Notes: a model not told the origin generated them from the letters alone. A stretch of DNA of 64,000 bases from Rubrivirga litoralis (GCF_031846415.1 NZ_JAVRHT010000001.1:248001-312000); one strand, 5' to 3'; counted from the stretch's first letter, positions 27,376 to 35,726 are shown. Numbers and translations are program-made.

Positions 27376-27531
27376 CTACTTGCTCGCCTTCGTGTCGCTG
27401 ACCGTGAGGTCGTGGCGGCCCTTGGCCCGGCGCCGGGCGAGGACGTTGCGGCCGTTCTTGGTGGCCATGCGCGAGCGGAACCCGTGCTTGTTGGCGCGCT
27501 TGCGGCGGCTGGGCTGGTAGGTGCGCTTCAT
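27376..27531 (-). CDS. rpmH: 50S ribosomal protein L34
   Basis: This 51-residue protein is a standard L34: MKRTYQPSRRKRANKHGFRS, then MATKNGRNVLARRRAKGR, with a short C-terminal extension HDLTVSDTKASK. It is first gene of the rpmH-rnpA-yidC-mnmE run. A TATCTTCG promoter box lies on the minus strand at 27593-27600. Confidence 0.98.
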   Translation of the reverse strand: MKRTYQPSRRKRANKHGFRSRMATKNGRNVLARRRAKGRHDLTVSDTKASK

Positions 27532-27592
27532 CGGTGTGCCGCGTGTGCGGGGTGAGTCGGCGCCGCGGGTCGGCGCGTGGACAGAAGAGCCG

Positions 27593-27600
27593 CGAAGATA
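27593..27600 (-). promoter_or_regulatory. Candidate -7 element of the rpmH operon
   Basis: On the minus strand this reads TATCTTCG, a full TAnnTTCG match 61 nt before the rpmH ATG. A separate inverted repeat CGTGAAG/CTTCACG lies upstream at 27621-27643. Confidence 0.55.
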
Positions 27601-27672
27601 CCGGACCGCCCCGCCCCCGCCGTGAAGCGACGTTGACTTCACGCCGCCCCGCCCGTGCACGGCGGGCGCGTC

Positions 27673-27704
27673 TTGACGGGCGGGGCGGGGGCGCCGTACC
27701 TTCG
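27673..27704 (+). promoter_or_regulatory. Promoter of the tRNA-Gly/tRNA-Val operon
   Basis: TTGACG at 27673-27678 and TACCTTCG at 27697-27704 are separated by an 18-nt spacer, and the tRNA begins 30 nt after the box. It is the best two-part promoter in the window. A similar TTGGCC-N18-TAGTTTCG precedes tRNA-Gln. Confidence 0.7.
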
Positions 27705-27733
27705 CCGTCCGCTCCGGTCACGGCCGGGCGCGT

Positions 27734-27806
27734 GCGGGAATAGCTCAGTTGGTAGAGCATCAGCTTCCCAAGCTGAGGGTCGCCGGTTCGAGTCCGGTTT
27801 CCCGCT
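27734..27806 (+). tRNA. tRNA-Gly (anticodon CCC)
   Basis: The 73-nt cloverleaf has acceptor GCGGGAA/TTCCCGC, D-arm GCTC/GAGC, anticodon stem TCAGC/GCTGA with loop TTCCCAA (anticodon CCC), and T-arm GCCGG/CCGGT with TTCGAGT. The discriminator is T and CCA is not encoded. Confidence 0.95.
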
Positions 27807-27857
27807 CCCCGAGGCCGGTGCCACGCGGCGCCGGCCTCGGTCTGTTCCGGGGCCGCC

Positions 27858-27931
27858 GGGCGGTTAGCTCAGATGGTTAGAGCATCTCGTTTACACCGAG
27901 AGGGTCGGGGGTTCGAGTCCCTCACCGCCCA
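27858..27931 (+). tRNA. tRNA-Val (anticodon TAC)
   Basis: The 74-nt cloverleaf has acceptor GGGCGGT/ACCGCCC, D-arm GCTC/GAGC, anticodon stem TCTCG/CGAGA with loop TTTACAC (anticodon TAC), and a T-arm with TTCGAGT. The discriminator is A and CCA is not encoded. It lies 51 nt after tRNA-Gly. Confidence 0.95.
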
Positions 27932-28027
27932 CAGGATGGCCCCAGGCTTCACGCGCGCTTGCCTCTGAGCTGTGGACGAGCGGGGCGGGGTATACAGCCG
28001 TCGTGGTCTGGCCTCGAGGCGTAGAGT

Positions 28028-28333
28028 TCAGGCCGCAGCCAGAGGCTGGATCGCCTCAAGGTCTTCGCGCTCCTCGCGCTCGACCTCATAAAGGTCCGCG
28101 CGGAGCTGTAGGTTGAGCCACACATCGGGGGTCGTCCCGAAGTAGCGCGCGAGCCGGAGGGCTGTCGAGGGCGTCATCGCGCGGCGGCCTCGGATGACGC
28201 CGTTGAGCCGTTGATACGAGACGCCAATGGCGGCCGCGAGCGCCGACTGAGAGATCCCCATGGGTTCGAGGAACTCGTGGAGCAGGATATCACCGGGTAG
28301 AGTGGGCCGGCGGTTGGTGGGGATTCGAGTCAT
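28028..28333 (-). CDS. higA: HigA family antitoxin (XRE-type)
   Basis: This 101-residue protein has the HigA N-terminus RRPTLPGDILLHEFLEPMGI and an HTH (SQSALAAAIGVSYQRLNGVI) followed by the typical TALRLARYFGTTPDVWLNLQ. It binds and neutralises HigB and represses the operon. It lies 34 bp downstream of higB, the toxin-first order normal for higBA. Base composition is clearly lower in GC than the surrounding genes and the G-rich word is absent, which points to recent acquisition. Confidence 0.93.
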   Translation of the reverse strand: MTRIPTNRRPTLPGDILLHEFLEPMGISQSALAAAIGVSYQRLNGVIRGRRAMTPSTALRLARYFGTTPDVWLNLQLRADLYEVEREEREDLEAIQPLAAA

Positions 28334-28367
28334 GGGTGTGCTCCCTGAAGCATCAGGTGCGTTCTAC

Positions 28368-28661
28368 CTAGTGGTAGTCGGTGATCTCAACGCGCGAGGG
28401 GCCGTTGGGAGTCCAGACGAAGCAGATGCGATACTGATCGTTGATGCGAATGGCGTGCTGCCCGGCACGGTCGCCGGTTAACGGGTGGAGCCTGTTTCCC
28501 GGAGGCACTCGGAGGTCGTCCAGCCGAGCCGCGGCGTCGAGGTAGTCAAGCCGGCGGATAGCGACGCTGTGGAGCTGAGGGGGAAGCGCCTTGCGAGCGC
28601 GCTTGGTGTCGTTCCCGTTGTAGATGTCGGCTGTGGCGTCATCCGAGAAGTCGGTGATCAT
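28368..28661 (-). CDS. higB: HigB family toxin (RelE superfamily)
   Basis: This 97-residue protein has the usual HigB segments: RKALPPQLHSVAIRRLDYLD, LRVPPGNRLHPLTGDRAGQH and AIRINDQYRICFVWTPNGP, ending VEITDYH. HigB toxins are ribosome-dependent mRNA interferases; the catalytic region lies in the RINDQYRICF strand and the terminal YH. It is first gene of the pair. Upstream, around 28735-28755, the imperfect palindrome CGTGCTAACGTAACACG may be the operator bound by HigA. Confidence 0.93.
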   Translation of the reverse strand: MITDFSDDATADIYNGNDTKRARKALPPQLHSVAIRRLDYLDAAARLDDLRVPPGNRLHPLTGDRAGQHAIRINDQYRICFVWTPNGPSRVEITDYH

Positions 28662-28734
28662 CGGGAGGGATGGTCGTGGGTAGCAGGTCGTAGATCATGC
28701 GCTTCAGGGTCCGGATGTTTTGGCCAATTAGAGC

Positions 28735-28755
28735 GTGGGCCGTGCTAACGTAACA
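28735..28755. promoter_or_regulatory. Possible higBA operator (imperfect palindrome)
   Basis: CGTGCTAACGTAACACG has matching CGTG/CACG ends and partial inner symmetry, in an AT-richer stretch about 80 bp before higB. Its role as an operator is inference. Confidence 0.3.
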
Positions 28756-28886
28756 CGCCTCGTGCTACTTGTTCCCGCCCCGCCCGCGGTGGTCTTGGCG
28801 CCGGCTTCCCCCCGCCCCGCCCGCGGTGGCGCGAGGTTGCGGTTGACCGTTGGGTCCGCCCCGCCCGATCTCCCGCCCCGCCCGTT

Positions 28887-30185
28887 ATGATCGACCGTTA
28901 CACGCGCCCCGAGATGGGCGCCATCTGGACCAAGGAGGCCCAGTACCAGGCCTGGCTCGACGTCGAGCTCGCCGCCTGCTGGGCGTGGGCCGAGGCGACG
29001 GGCCAGATTCCCCACGAGGACGTCGAGACGTTGTACCGGGACGCCTCGTTCTCGGTCGACCGCATCCACGAGATCGAGGCCGAGACGCGCCACGACGTCG
29101 TCGCCTTTACGCGGGCCGTGTCCGAGACGCTGGGGCCGGAGCGGAAGTGGGTCCACTACGGGCTCACGTCGTCAGACGTGGTCGACACGGCGCAGTCGCT
29201 CCGGCTGCTCCGCGCCAACGAGATCCTGCGGGGCGGGGTGGAGCGGCTGGCCGGCGTTCTGGCCGAGCGCGCGGTCGAGCACAAGCACACCGTCACCGTC
29301 GGGCGCACGCACGGGGTCCACGCCGAGCCCACGACGTTCGGGCTCAAGCTGGCCCGGTTCTACGACGCCGTCCAGCGCGACCTCGCCCGGTTCGACGCCG
29401 CCGCCGAGGCGGTCCGCGTGGGCAAGCTGAGCGGGGCGGTGGGCACGTTCGCCAACATCCCGCCCGAGGTCGAGCGCCTGACGTGCGAGCGGCTGGGCCT
29501 CCGCCCCGCCCCCATCTCGACGCAGGTGCTCCCGCGCGACCTCCACGCGCAGTACCTGGGCGCGCTCGCGCTCGTGGGCACGACCATCGAGACGGTCGCC
29601 GTCGAGGTCCGCCACCTCCAGCGGAGCGAGGTGCTGGAGGCCGAGGAGGCGTTCCGGCCCGGGCAGAAGGGGAGTTCGGCAATGCCGCACAAGCGGAATC
29701 CCATCGGGTCCGAAAACCTGACCGGCATGGCCCGGCTCCTCCGCGGCTACATGGTGGCCGCCTACGAGGACGTGGCGCTCTGGCACGAGCGCGACATCAG
29801 CCATTCGTCGGTCGAGCGCGTGATCTTGCCCGACGCCACGACTGCGCTCGACTACGCGCTGGCCCGGCTCGCCCGGATCGTCGAAAACCTGACGGTCTAC
29901 CCCGACCGGATGGCCGAGAACCTGGAGCGGACGTATGGGCTCGTCTACAGCCAGCGCCTCCTGCTGATGCTCATCGAAACCGGCCTCAGCCGCGAGGCCG
30001 CCTACGACGCCGTCCAGCCGCTCGCGATGCAGGCGTGGCGCGAGCGACGGAGCTTCCGCGAGATCGTCGAGGCGGCGCCCAGCGTAGCCGACCGCCTGAG
30101 CCCGGTCCAGATCGCCGACGCCTTCGACCCAGCCTACCACCAGGCCCACGTCGACGAGATCTTCGAGCGCGTCGGGCTGGGCTGA
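28887..30185 (+). CDS. purB: Adenylosuccinate lyase
   Basis: This 432-residue enzyme of purine synthesis cleaves SAICAR and adenylosuccinate. The fumarase/ASL superfamily signature GSSAMPHKRNPIGSEN near residue 262 contains the catalytic Ser, and the His motifs TSSDVVDTAQS and RTHGVHAEPTTFG are present. Length equals that of the short, bacterial-type PurB (about 430). It is a single gene, convergent with a lipoprotein gene, and followed by a GC hairpin at 30191-30235. Confidence 0.97.
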   Translation: MIDRYTRPEMGAIWTKEAQYQAWLDVELAACWAWAEATGQIPHEDVETLYRDASFSVDRIHEIEAETRHDVVAFTRAVSETLGPERKWVHYGLTSSDVVDTAQSLRLLRANEILRGGVERLAGVLAERAVEHKHTVTVGRTHGVHAEPTTFGLKLARFYDAVQRDLARFDAAAEAVRVGKLSGAVGTFANIPPEVERLTCERLGLRPAPISTQVLPRDLHAQYLGALALVGTTIETVAVEVRHLQRSEVLEAEEAFRPGQKGSSAMPHKRNPIGSENLTGMARLLRGYMVAAYEDVALWHERDISHSSVERVILPDATTALDYALARLARIVENLTVYPDRMAENLERTYGLVYSQRLLLMLIETGLSREAAYDAVQPLAMQAWRERRSFREIVEAAPSVADRLSPVQIADAFDPAYHQAHVDEIFERVGLG

Positions 30186-30190
30186 GGGCG

Positions 30191-30235
30191 CCGCCCCGCC
30201 CGCACTGCCGCATAAGCGCCACACGGGCGGGGCGG
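30191..30235. terminator. GC hairpin between convergent purB and the lipoprotein gene
   Basis: CCGCCCCGCCC and GGGCGGGGCGG are perfect complements separated by 23 nt. It is an inverted pair of the repeat word, without a T-tract, placed where two genes converge. Confidence 0.45.
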
Positions 30236-30256
30236 GGCGGTTCCGCCCGGCCGGCG

Positions 30257-30682
30257 CTACGGTTGGGGAGCGGGCGTGAGCGCCCCGTCGAGCGTAGCCC
30301 GGACGTCGGCGTCCGCGCCCGCGTAGACGACGACGAGCCGCTCGCCGTAGGCGTAGACCGACGTGTCCGCCCCGCCCGAGGCCGCGAGCGACGTGATGTC
30401 GGCGTTGCGGGCGGCGGCGGTCGGGTACTCGAACACGAACAGCTCGCCGCCCCCGGCGACCTCGTAGGCCGCCCCGCCCGAGGCGCGCGCGTTGGGCTCG
30501 GTGCGCGAGACGAACGCGAGGTCGAGCCCGAGCGCGTCGAGCCGGCTCGCGAGGTCCGCCGCCGTCGTCACGTCGAGGGCGACGGCCTCGGCCGGGTTGC
30601 GGTCGCCGCCGAGCGTCGGGACGTCGCGCGTGCTTTGGCACCCGGCGACGGAGAGCAGGAGGAGGGCGGGGAGGAGGCGCAT
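30257..30682 (-). CDS. Hypothetical lipoprotein
   Basis: This 141-residue protein has a short lipoprotein signal MRLLPALLLLSVAGCQS with lipobox SVAGC. The mature part has an alpha/beta pattern: AADLASRLDALGLDLAFVSR, then GGELFVFEYPTAAARNADI and YGERLVVVYAGADADVRATL. No known domain was recognised. It is probably anchored in the inner or outer membrane facing the periplasm. It is convergent with purB and divergent from the nuo operon. Confidence 0.75.
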   Translation of the reverse strand: MRLLPALLLLSVAGCQSTRDVPTLGGDRNPAEAVALDVTTAADLASRLDALGLDLAFVSRTEPNARASGGAAYEVAGGGELFVFEYPTAAARNADITSLAASGGADTSVYAYGERLVVVYAGADADVRATLDGALTPAPQP

Positions 30683-30803
30683 GGGCGGGGCGGCGGGGCG
30701 CCGGCTCAACGACGGGGCGGGGCGGGAGGGTCCGCCCGCGCGGCTTCCCGAAGAAGCCACCCCGCCCCGCCCGCGCGCGGCGCCGACGGGCGGGGCGGGG
30801 TGG

Positions 30804-30811
30804 TAGCTTCT
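30804..30811 (+). promoter_or_regulatory. Candidate -7 element of the nuo operon
   Basis: TAGCTTCT lies directly after GGGCGGGGCGGGGTGG and ends 31 nt before the nuoA ATG. No clear -35 is visible. Confidence 0.5.
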
Positions 30812-30842
30812 CGGCCCGCTCTACGCCGCTCCGGCTCCGCCG

Positions 30843-31220
30843 ATGATCACCGAGTTCCTGCCCCTGTTCCTGATGATCGTGATGGCGTTCGGCCTCGCGT
30901 ACACGCTGCTGAAGGTGGCGGAGTACTTCGGGCCGTACCAGCCGGGCGCCGTCAAGAAGAGCCCGTACGAGAGCGGCCAGGACCCGGTCGGGACCGCCCG
31001 CGACCGCTACTCGATCAAGTTCTACCTCGTCGCCATGATCTTCATCGTGTTCGACGTCGAGCTCGTGTTCCTCTACCCGTGGGCCGTCTCGTTCCGCACC
31101 TTCCTGGCCGCCGGGGGCGGGGCGGCGCTCATCTCGGTCTCGGTCATCGCCGTGTTCCTCTTCGTCCTCGTGGTCGGCCTGATCTACGACGTCAAAAAGG
31201 GCGGGATCGACTGGGACTGA
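30843..31220 (+). CDS. nuoA: NADH-quinone oxidoreductase subunit A
   Basis: This 125-residue membrane subunit of complex I has three transmembrane helices. The conserved loop after helix 1 reads PYESGQDPVGTARDRYSIKF, followed by FDVELVFLYPWAV in helix 2. It is first gene of the nuo run and follows a promoter box. It sits at the quinone-channel junction of the complex. Confidence 0.97.
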   Translation: MITEFLPLFLMIVMAFGLAYTLLKVAEYFGPYQPGAVKKSPYESGQDPVGTARDRYSIKFYLVAMIFIVFDVELVFLYPWAVSFRTFLAAGGGAALISVSVIAVFLFVLVVGLIYDVKKGGIDWD

Positions 31221-31395
31221 GGGCGAGGCCGCGAGTCTCGGGCGGCGCGGCCCGCTCCACCGCGTCTCTTCTTCGCGCTCGCCCACACGCCACTCGGCCC
31301 CCCGCGGCCGTTGTTTCAGTCCCGGTTGAAAATCGGAGTGGGGCGAACACCCGCCCCGCCCCCGGGTACACTCCCGCACACAGCACGCGCACACC

Positions 31396-31941
31396 ATGTT
31401 CAGCGAAGACGGCGGCTTCCTCACGACCACGGTCGACTCGGTCATCAACTGGGCGCGGTCGAACTCGCTCATGCCCATGCCGATGGGCCTCGCCTGCTGC
31501 GCCATCGAGATGATGGGGTTCGCCGGGCCGAAGTACGACGCGGCCCGGTTCGGGTCCGAGGCCATGCGGTTCAGCCCGCGCCAGGCCGACCTCATGATCG
31601 TGGCGGGGTGGTGCTCCTACAAGATGGCCCACACGGTCCGCCGGATCTGGGACCAGATGGCCGAGCCCAAGTGGTGCATCGCGCAGGGCGCGTGCGCCTC
31701 GACCGGCGGGATGCACCGGTGCTACGGGGTCGTCCAGGGCATCGACAACTTCCTCCCCGTCGACGTCTACATCCCCGGCTGCCCGCCCCGCCCCGAGGCC
31801 GTGCTCCACGCGCTCATGGACATCCAGGAGAAGATCCGCGTGACCGAGTCCGTCGCCAAGGACGTCCGCTTCAAGGACGAGTCCAACCAGCTCGTCGAGG
31901 GCCAGATCGTCGGCCCCAACGGCGAGGTCGTCACCGCGTAA
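31396..31941 (+). CDS. nuoB: NADH-quinone oxidoreductase subunit B
   Basis: This 181-residue peripheral subunit carries cluster N2. The tandem Cys pair is in MGLACCAIEMMGF, with further ligands in VAGWCSYKM or GACASTGG and in IPGCPPRPEAV. It passes electrons to quinone at the NuoB/D interface. It lies 175 bp after nuoA. A single sequence resembling half of a CRISPR repeat occurs in that gap but is not repeated. A heptad array starts 4 nt after its stop. Confidence 0.97.
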   Translation: MFSEDGGFLTTTVDSVINWARSNSLMPMPMGLACCAIEMMGFAGPKYDAARFGSEAMRFSPRQADLMIVAGWCSYKMAHTVRRIWDQMAEPKWCIAQGACASTGGMHRCYGVVQGIDNFLPVDVYIPGCPPRPEAVLHALMDIQEKIRVTESVAKDVRFKDESNQLVEGQIVGPNGEVVTA

Positions 31942-31944
31942 AAC

Positions 31945-32039
31945 GAGCGATGAGCGACGAGTAAAGGGCGATGAGCTCCTGCCCCGCGACGCGGGAGCGG
32001 GGTGGTTCAGGCCCGTCACTCGTCACCCCTCACCCATCC
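31945..32039. repeat. Heptad hairpin between nuoB and nuoC (GAGCGAY type)
   Basis: The left arm has GAGCGAT, GAGCGAC, GAGTAAA, GGGCGAT and GAGCTCC (31945-31979). The right arm has CCCGTCA, CTCGTCA, CCCCTCA and CCCATCC (32012-32039) and ends 5 nt before the nuoC ATG. The arms are approximate complements in the same 7-nt phase, with a GC hairpin in the loop. Confidence 0.75.
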
Positions 32040-32044
32040 CCCCT

Positions 32045-32860
32045 ATGCCCACCCCGCCCGACCCCCACGAGGACGCCGGCGACGACCGCCCCGCCGCCCC
32101 CGACGTGATCCCGCCGCCGTCGGTCGCCCTGGCCCGGGGCGCCGACCTCGTCGTGGGCGGCCCCGACGGCGCCCCGTTCGTCGACCCGGCGGAGCAGACG
32201 CAGACGCTGAAGTTCCACTTCACGCCGCGCGCCGCGCTCGCCGGCGAGATGGAGCGGCTTCAGACGGAGAACCCGCACGCCAAGGCGTCGACCGTCGTGC
32301 CGAAGGTGATCCAGGCGCTCCAGGACCGCTTCGGGGGCGAGGGCGGGGCGGTCGGCGAGGTCGTCGGCTACGCCGGCGAGACGACGGTCTACGTCGACCG
32401 CGACGCGATCGCCGACGTGTGCCTGTTCCTCCGCGACGAGGTCGGCTTCGACTACATGGCCGACATGGCGACGGTCGACCGCTTTACCGAGGAGGACCGC
32501 TTCGAGGTCGTCTACAACCTGTGCGCGCTCAAGGCCCGCAAGCGGATCCGCCTCAAGGTCCGCGTGGACGAGGACGACCCCGCGGTCCCCACCGTCACGC
32601 ACGTGTGGCCGGGGGCGGGGTGGCACGAGCGCGAGGCGTGGGACATGATGGGGATCCGGTTCGACGGCAACCCCGACATGCGCCGGATCTACATGCCCGA
32701 GGACTTCGAGTACCACCCGCTGCGGAAGGAATTCCCCACGCTGGGCATCCCGGGCTCGCTCCCGCTCCCGCCGAACCACCCCGACGGCGACCTCCAGCTC
32801 GACCCGTACCCCCGCGCGCACGGCCTCATCCCGAAGGACCTCTCCACCGACGAAGGGTAG
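32045..32860 (+). CDS. nuoC: NADH-quinone oxidoreductase subunit C
   Basis: This 271-residue peripheral-arm subunit has the 30-kDa family core: FDYMADMATVDRF, RFEVVYNLCALKARKRIRLK and the signature HVWPGAGWHEREAWDMMGIR, then GNPDMRRIYMPEDFEYHPLR. The N-terminal 90 residues are Pro/Ala-rich and probably flexible. A repeat-coded EGGAVGEVVG insertion lies near residue 100. The start ATG follows the right arm of a heptad hairpin. Confidence 0.96.
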   Translation: MPTPPDPHEDAGDDRPAAPDVIPPPSVALARGADLVVGGPDGAPFVDPAEQTQTLKFHFTPRAALAGEMERLQTENPHAKASTVVPKVIQALQDRFGGEGGAVGEVVGYAGETTVYVDRDAIADVCLFLRDEVGFDYMADMATVDRFTEEDRFEVVYNLCALKARKRIRLKVRVDEDDPAVPTVTHVWPGAGWHEREAWDMMGIRFDGNPDMRRIYMPEDFEYHPLRKEFPTLGIPGSLPLPPNHPDGDLQLDPYPRAHGLIPKDLSTDEG

Positions 32861-32937
32861 CCGGTGAGACGGCGGCACGCGGCAGGTGAACACGCCGCCG
32901 CCCCGCCCCCTCGCGATCTGCCCACCCGCCCCCCGTT

Positions 32938-34332
32938 ATGGCCGCCACCGACCAAAGCACCACGTCCGCCCACTCCGCCGCGCCGGGCTCGAACAACGAC
33001 CTGTTCACGTTCTGGCCCCGTCACCAGGCGGCCATCTACAAGGCCCTCAACGACCGCCACACCTACGTCGAGCGGGAGGCCGACGAGCGCGCCTTCGAGG
33101 CCGCGGCGACCGCTGGCGACGGCGTGGGCGGGGCGGCCGTGCCCATGATCGCCGAGGACCCGCTGGAGTCCAAGATGATCCTCAACCTCGGCCCGCAGCA
33201 CCCGGCGACGCACGGCGCGCTCCGCATCGTGTGCCAGCTGGACGGCGAGACGGTCGACAAGTGCCTGCTGGACCTGGGGTACCTGCACCGCGGCATCGAG
33301 AAGCTCGCCGAGGTCAAGACCTACCAGGAGTTCATGCCCTACACGGACCGCATGGACTACATGTCGCCCTACTCGAACAACGTGGCGTGGTGCCTCGCGG
33401 TCGAGAAGCTGGCCGGCATCGAGGTCCCGGAGCGGGCGCAGTGGCTGCGGACGATCGGGTGCGAGCTGGCCCGCATCTCGGCCCACCTCCTGTGGGCGGG
33501 GACCATGGTCATGGACGCCGGCGCGCTCTCGGTCTTCCTCTGGACGTTCAAGTACCGCGAGGAGATCTACTCCATCTTCGACGAGATCGCCGGCGCCCGC
33601 TTTACGGTCTCGCACAGCCGCATCGGCGGGCTCGCGTTCGACTTCTCGGACACGGCCCTCGCCATGATCGCCGCGTTCTGCGACGAGTTCGAGCGCCAGA
33701 TCGCGGACTGGAAAAAGCTCCTCAACCGGAACCGGATCTGGGTCGACCGCAACAAGGACGTGGGCATCCTGAGCGCTGACGAGGCCATCGCGCAGGGCTA
33801 CACCGGCCCCAACCTCCGCGCGTCGGGCGTCCCCCACGACATCCGCCTCTTCGAGCCCTACCTCGTCTACGACCAGATCGACTTCGACATCCCGATGCGG
33901 ACCGAGGGCGACTCGCTCGCCCGCTACTTCGTGCGCATCGAGGAGATGGAGGAGTCGGTCAAGATCATCCGGCAGTGCCTGGAGAAGCTGCCCCAGGGGC
34001 CGGTCCGCATCGACAACGCGAAGGCGGCATACCCCTCCAAGGACGAGGTCTATTACTCGATGGAGGGGATGATCCACGACTTCATGATGACCGACACCGG
34101 CGTCGCCCCGCCCAAGGGCGCCGAGTGCTACCACGCCATCGAGAGCCCGAAGGGCGAGCTCGGCTTCTTCCTCGTCTCCGACGGGACCGGCAGCCCGTGG
34201 CGCGTCAAGGCCAACACGGGCTCGTTCTCGAACCTCCAGGGCCTGGAGACGATGATGGAGGGCGCGATGGTGGCCGACACCGTCGTCCTCATCGGCTCCA
34301 TCGACCCCGTCATCGGCGACTCCGACAAGTAG
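32938..34332 (+). CDS. nuoD: NADH-quinone oxidoreductase subunit D
   Basis: This 464-residue 49-kDa-type subunit forms the quinone site with NuoB. The quinone-loop motif LGPQHPATHGALR lies near residue 85, followed by YLHRGIEKLAE and PYTDRMDYMSP. The N-terminal 75 residues (including GGAAVP coded by a repeat word) precede the conserved domain. Its stop is followed within a few bases by a heptad array. Confidence 0.97.
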   Translation: MAATDQSTTSAHSAAPGSNNDLFTFWPRHQAAIYKALNDRHTYVEREADERAFEAAATAGDGVGGAAVPMIAEDPLESKMILNLGPQHPATHGALRIVCQLDGETVDKCLLDLGYLHRGIEKLAEVKTYQEFMPYTDRMDYMSPYSNNVAWCLAVEKLAGIEVPERAQWLRTIGCELARISAHLLWAGTMVMDAGALSVFLWTFKYREEIYSIFDEIAGARFTVSHSRIGGLAFDFSDTALAMIAAFCDEFERQIADWKKLLNRNRIWVDRNKDVGILSADEAIAQGYTGPNLRASGVPHDIRLFEPYLVYDQIDFDIPMRTEGDSLARYFVRIEEMEESVKIIRQCLEKLPQGPVRIDNAKAAYPSKDEVYYSMEGMIHDFMMTDTGVAPPKGAECYHAIESPKGELGFFLVSDGTGSPWRVKANTGSFSNLQGLETMMEGAMVADTVVLIGSIDPVIGDSDK

Positions 34333-34333
34333 C

Positions 34334-34424
34334 GAATTCTGAACGCTGAACGCGGAACGATAAAGCGCCCAGCTTCCACGCTCTGCACCCCTTCAGCGTT
34401 CGTCATTCATCGTTCAGCGTTCTT
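34334..34424. repeat. Heptad hairpin between nuoD and nuoE (GAACGCT type)
   Basis: The left arm has GAATTCT, GAACGCT, GAACGCG and GAACGAT (34334-34361). The right arm has TTCAGCG, TTCGTCA, TTCATCG, TTCAGCG and TTCTT (34392-34424) and abuts the nuoE ATG. The reverse complement of the right arm is made of the same GAACGCT/GAACGAT words as the left. Confidence 0.8.
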
Positions 34425-35123
34425 ATGACTCCCGAAACCCCCGGCGACCACCTCCGCGACGCCTCGCCCAAGCCGCCCTACGTGCCGGGCGTGGAGCCCG
34501 AGCGCCACGTTTCCGACGCGGACCTCGTTTGGACTGATGAGGAAAAGGAGACGATGCAGACGTACGTCGAGCAGTACCCGACGGCCGACGGCGCGGTCAT
34601 GAAGGGGCTGTGGCTCGCGCAGCGGAAGTTCGGGTGGCTCCCGCCCGAGGTCATCCGCCTCGTCGCCGACACCCTGGAGCTGCCGTACGCGAAGGTGTAC
34701 GGCGTGGCCACGTTCTACACGCAGTACTTCAAGGAGGAGAAGGGCCGGTACGTGCTCGACGTCTGCACGTGCTTTACGTGCCAGGTGTGCGGCGGCTACG
34801 ACCTCCTGCACTACCTGGAGGAGACGCTCGGCGTGCCCAAGGGCGGGACGACCGAGGACGGCCTGTTCACGGTCCAGGAGGCCGAGTGCCTCGGCGCGTG
34901 CGGCTCGGCCCCGATGCTCCAGGTCACGAACGGCCCCTACGTCCACAACCTCACCGAGGCCAAGGTGGACGCCCTGATCGAGGCGCTGCGGGCGGGGCGG
35001 GAGGTCCCGTTCGAGTCCGTGACGCTGCCCCAGGACGAGGACGACCTGGGCGGCAACCGCCGCACCGACGCCGAGGCGACGGAGAGCTACGTGACGCCGC
35101 CCGTCTCCCGGACGATCCACTAG
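34425..35123 (+). CDS. nuoE: NADH-quinone oxidoreductase subunit E
   Basis: This 232-residue 24-kDa-type thioredoxin-like subunit binds the 2Fe-2S cluster N1a: VCTCFTC (CxxxxC) near residue 112 and ECLGACGSAPML (CxxxC) near residue 155. It partners with NuoF in NADH oxidation. The C-terminal 50 residues are acidic and extended. The ATG immediately follows the right arm of a heptad hairpin, with no Shine-Dalgarno sequence. Confidence 0.96.
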   Translation: MTPETPGDHLRDASPKPPYVPGVEPERHVSDADLVWTDEEKETMQTYVEQYPTADGAVMKGLWLAQRKFGWLPPEVIRLVADTLELPYAKVYGVATFYTQYFKEEKGRYVLDVCTCFTCQVCGGYDLLHYLEETLGVPKGGTTEDGLFTVQEAECLGACGSAPMLQVTNGPYVHNLTEAKVDALIEALRAGREVPFESVTLPQDEDDLGGNRRTDAEATESYVTPPVSRTIH

Positions 35124-35138
35124 CGCCGCCCCGCCCGG

Positions 35139-35726
35139 ATGCCCGTCGCCGCCCCCGCCCCGCCCCAGATCGAGACCCCGCAGCCGCACTGGGTCTGGAC
35201 GCGGGAGCAGTACGACCGGATCGTGGAGGCGGGCGTGCTCGGGCCGGACGACAAGGTGGAGCTGCTGGACGGTCAGATCGTGCCCAAGATGCCACAGAAC
35301 CGCCCGCACCGTGTGGCTACCACCCTCGTAGGTCAAGCCCTGCGCGCCGTCCTAGGGACGGACGTCTTCGTCCAGGAAGAGAAGCCCGTTGCGCTCTCGG
35401 ACCTATCCGAGCCTGAGCCGGATGTGGCGGTCGTCTTCGGCTCTCCACGCGACTACGACCCCCACCCCGGGCCGAAGGCTATTGCCCTGCTCGTTGAGGT
35501 GGCCGACTCCAGTCTCCTTCGCGATCGTGTGCGGAAGGCTCAGGTGTACGCGGAGGCAGGTATTCCCGAATACTGGATCGTCAACCTCCAGGATCAGATC
35601 TTGGAAGTCCACCGCGATCCCGCGGGCGGGGCGTACGGGACCAAGGCGACGCACGGGCGGGGCGGGGCGGTCTCGCCATTGGGCGCTCCCGACGCCACCG
35701 TCGCCGTCACCGACCTCCTCCCGTGA
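35139..35726 (+). CDS. Uma2 family (DUF820) putative endonuclease inserted in the nuo operon
   Basis: This 195-residue PD-(D/E)xK-like protein has the family blocks KVELLDGQIVPKMPQNRPH, EPEPDVAVVFGSPRDYDPHP (the catalytic-type EPDV Asp), LLVEVADSSLLRDRVRKAQV (EVADSS with the E and K) and YAEAGIPEYWIVNLQD. It is 15 bp after nuoE and in the same direction, splitting the otherwise conserved nuoE-nuoF pair. Codon use in the centre is visibly less GC-rich than in the nuo genes, which suggests later insertion. Uma2 proteins are widespread and their biological role is unclear. Nuclease activity is predicted, not shown. Confidence 0.9.
   Translation: MPVAAPAPPQIETPQPHWVWTREQYDRIVEAGVLGPDDKVELLDGQIVPKMPQNRPHRVATTLVGQALRAVLGTDVFVQEEKPVALSDLSEPEPDVAVVFGSPRDYDPHPGPKAIALLVEVADSSLLRDRVRKAQVYAEAGIPEYWIVNLQDQILEVHRDPAGGAYGTKATHGRGGAVSPLGAPDATVAVTDLLP

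Noticed and set aside
23436..27401. A 1321-codon open frame on the plus strand
   Set aside because: It is antisense to mnmE, yidC and rnpA, which are all clear family members; the translated product has no recognisable motif.
27532..27733. Possible origin of replication next to rpmH
   Set aside because: The gene neighbourhood is origin-proximal, but no cluster of DnaA boxes, AT-rich unwinding region or dnaA gene was seen.
31313..31331. CRISPR-repeat-like sequence GTTTCAGTCCCGGTTGAAA upstream of nuoB
   Set aside because: It occurs once; no spacers, second copy or cas genes are present.
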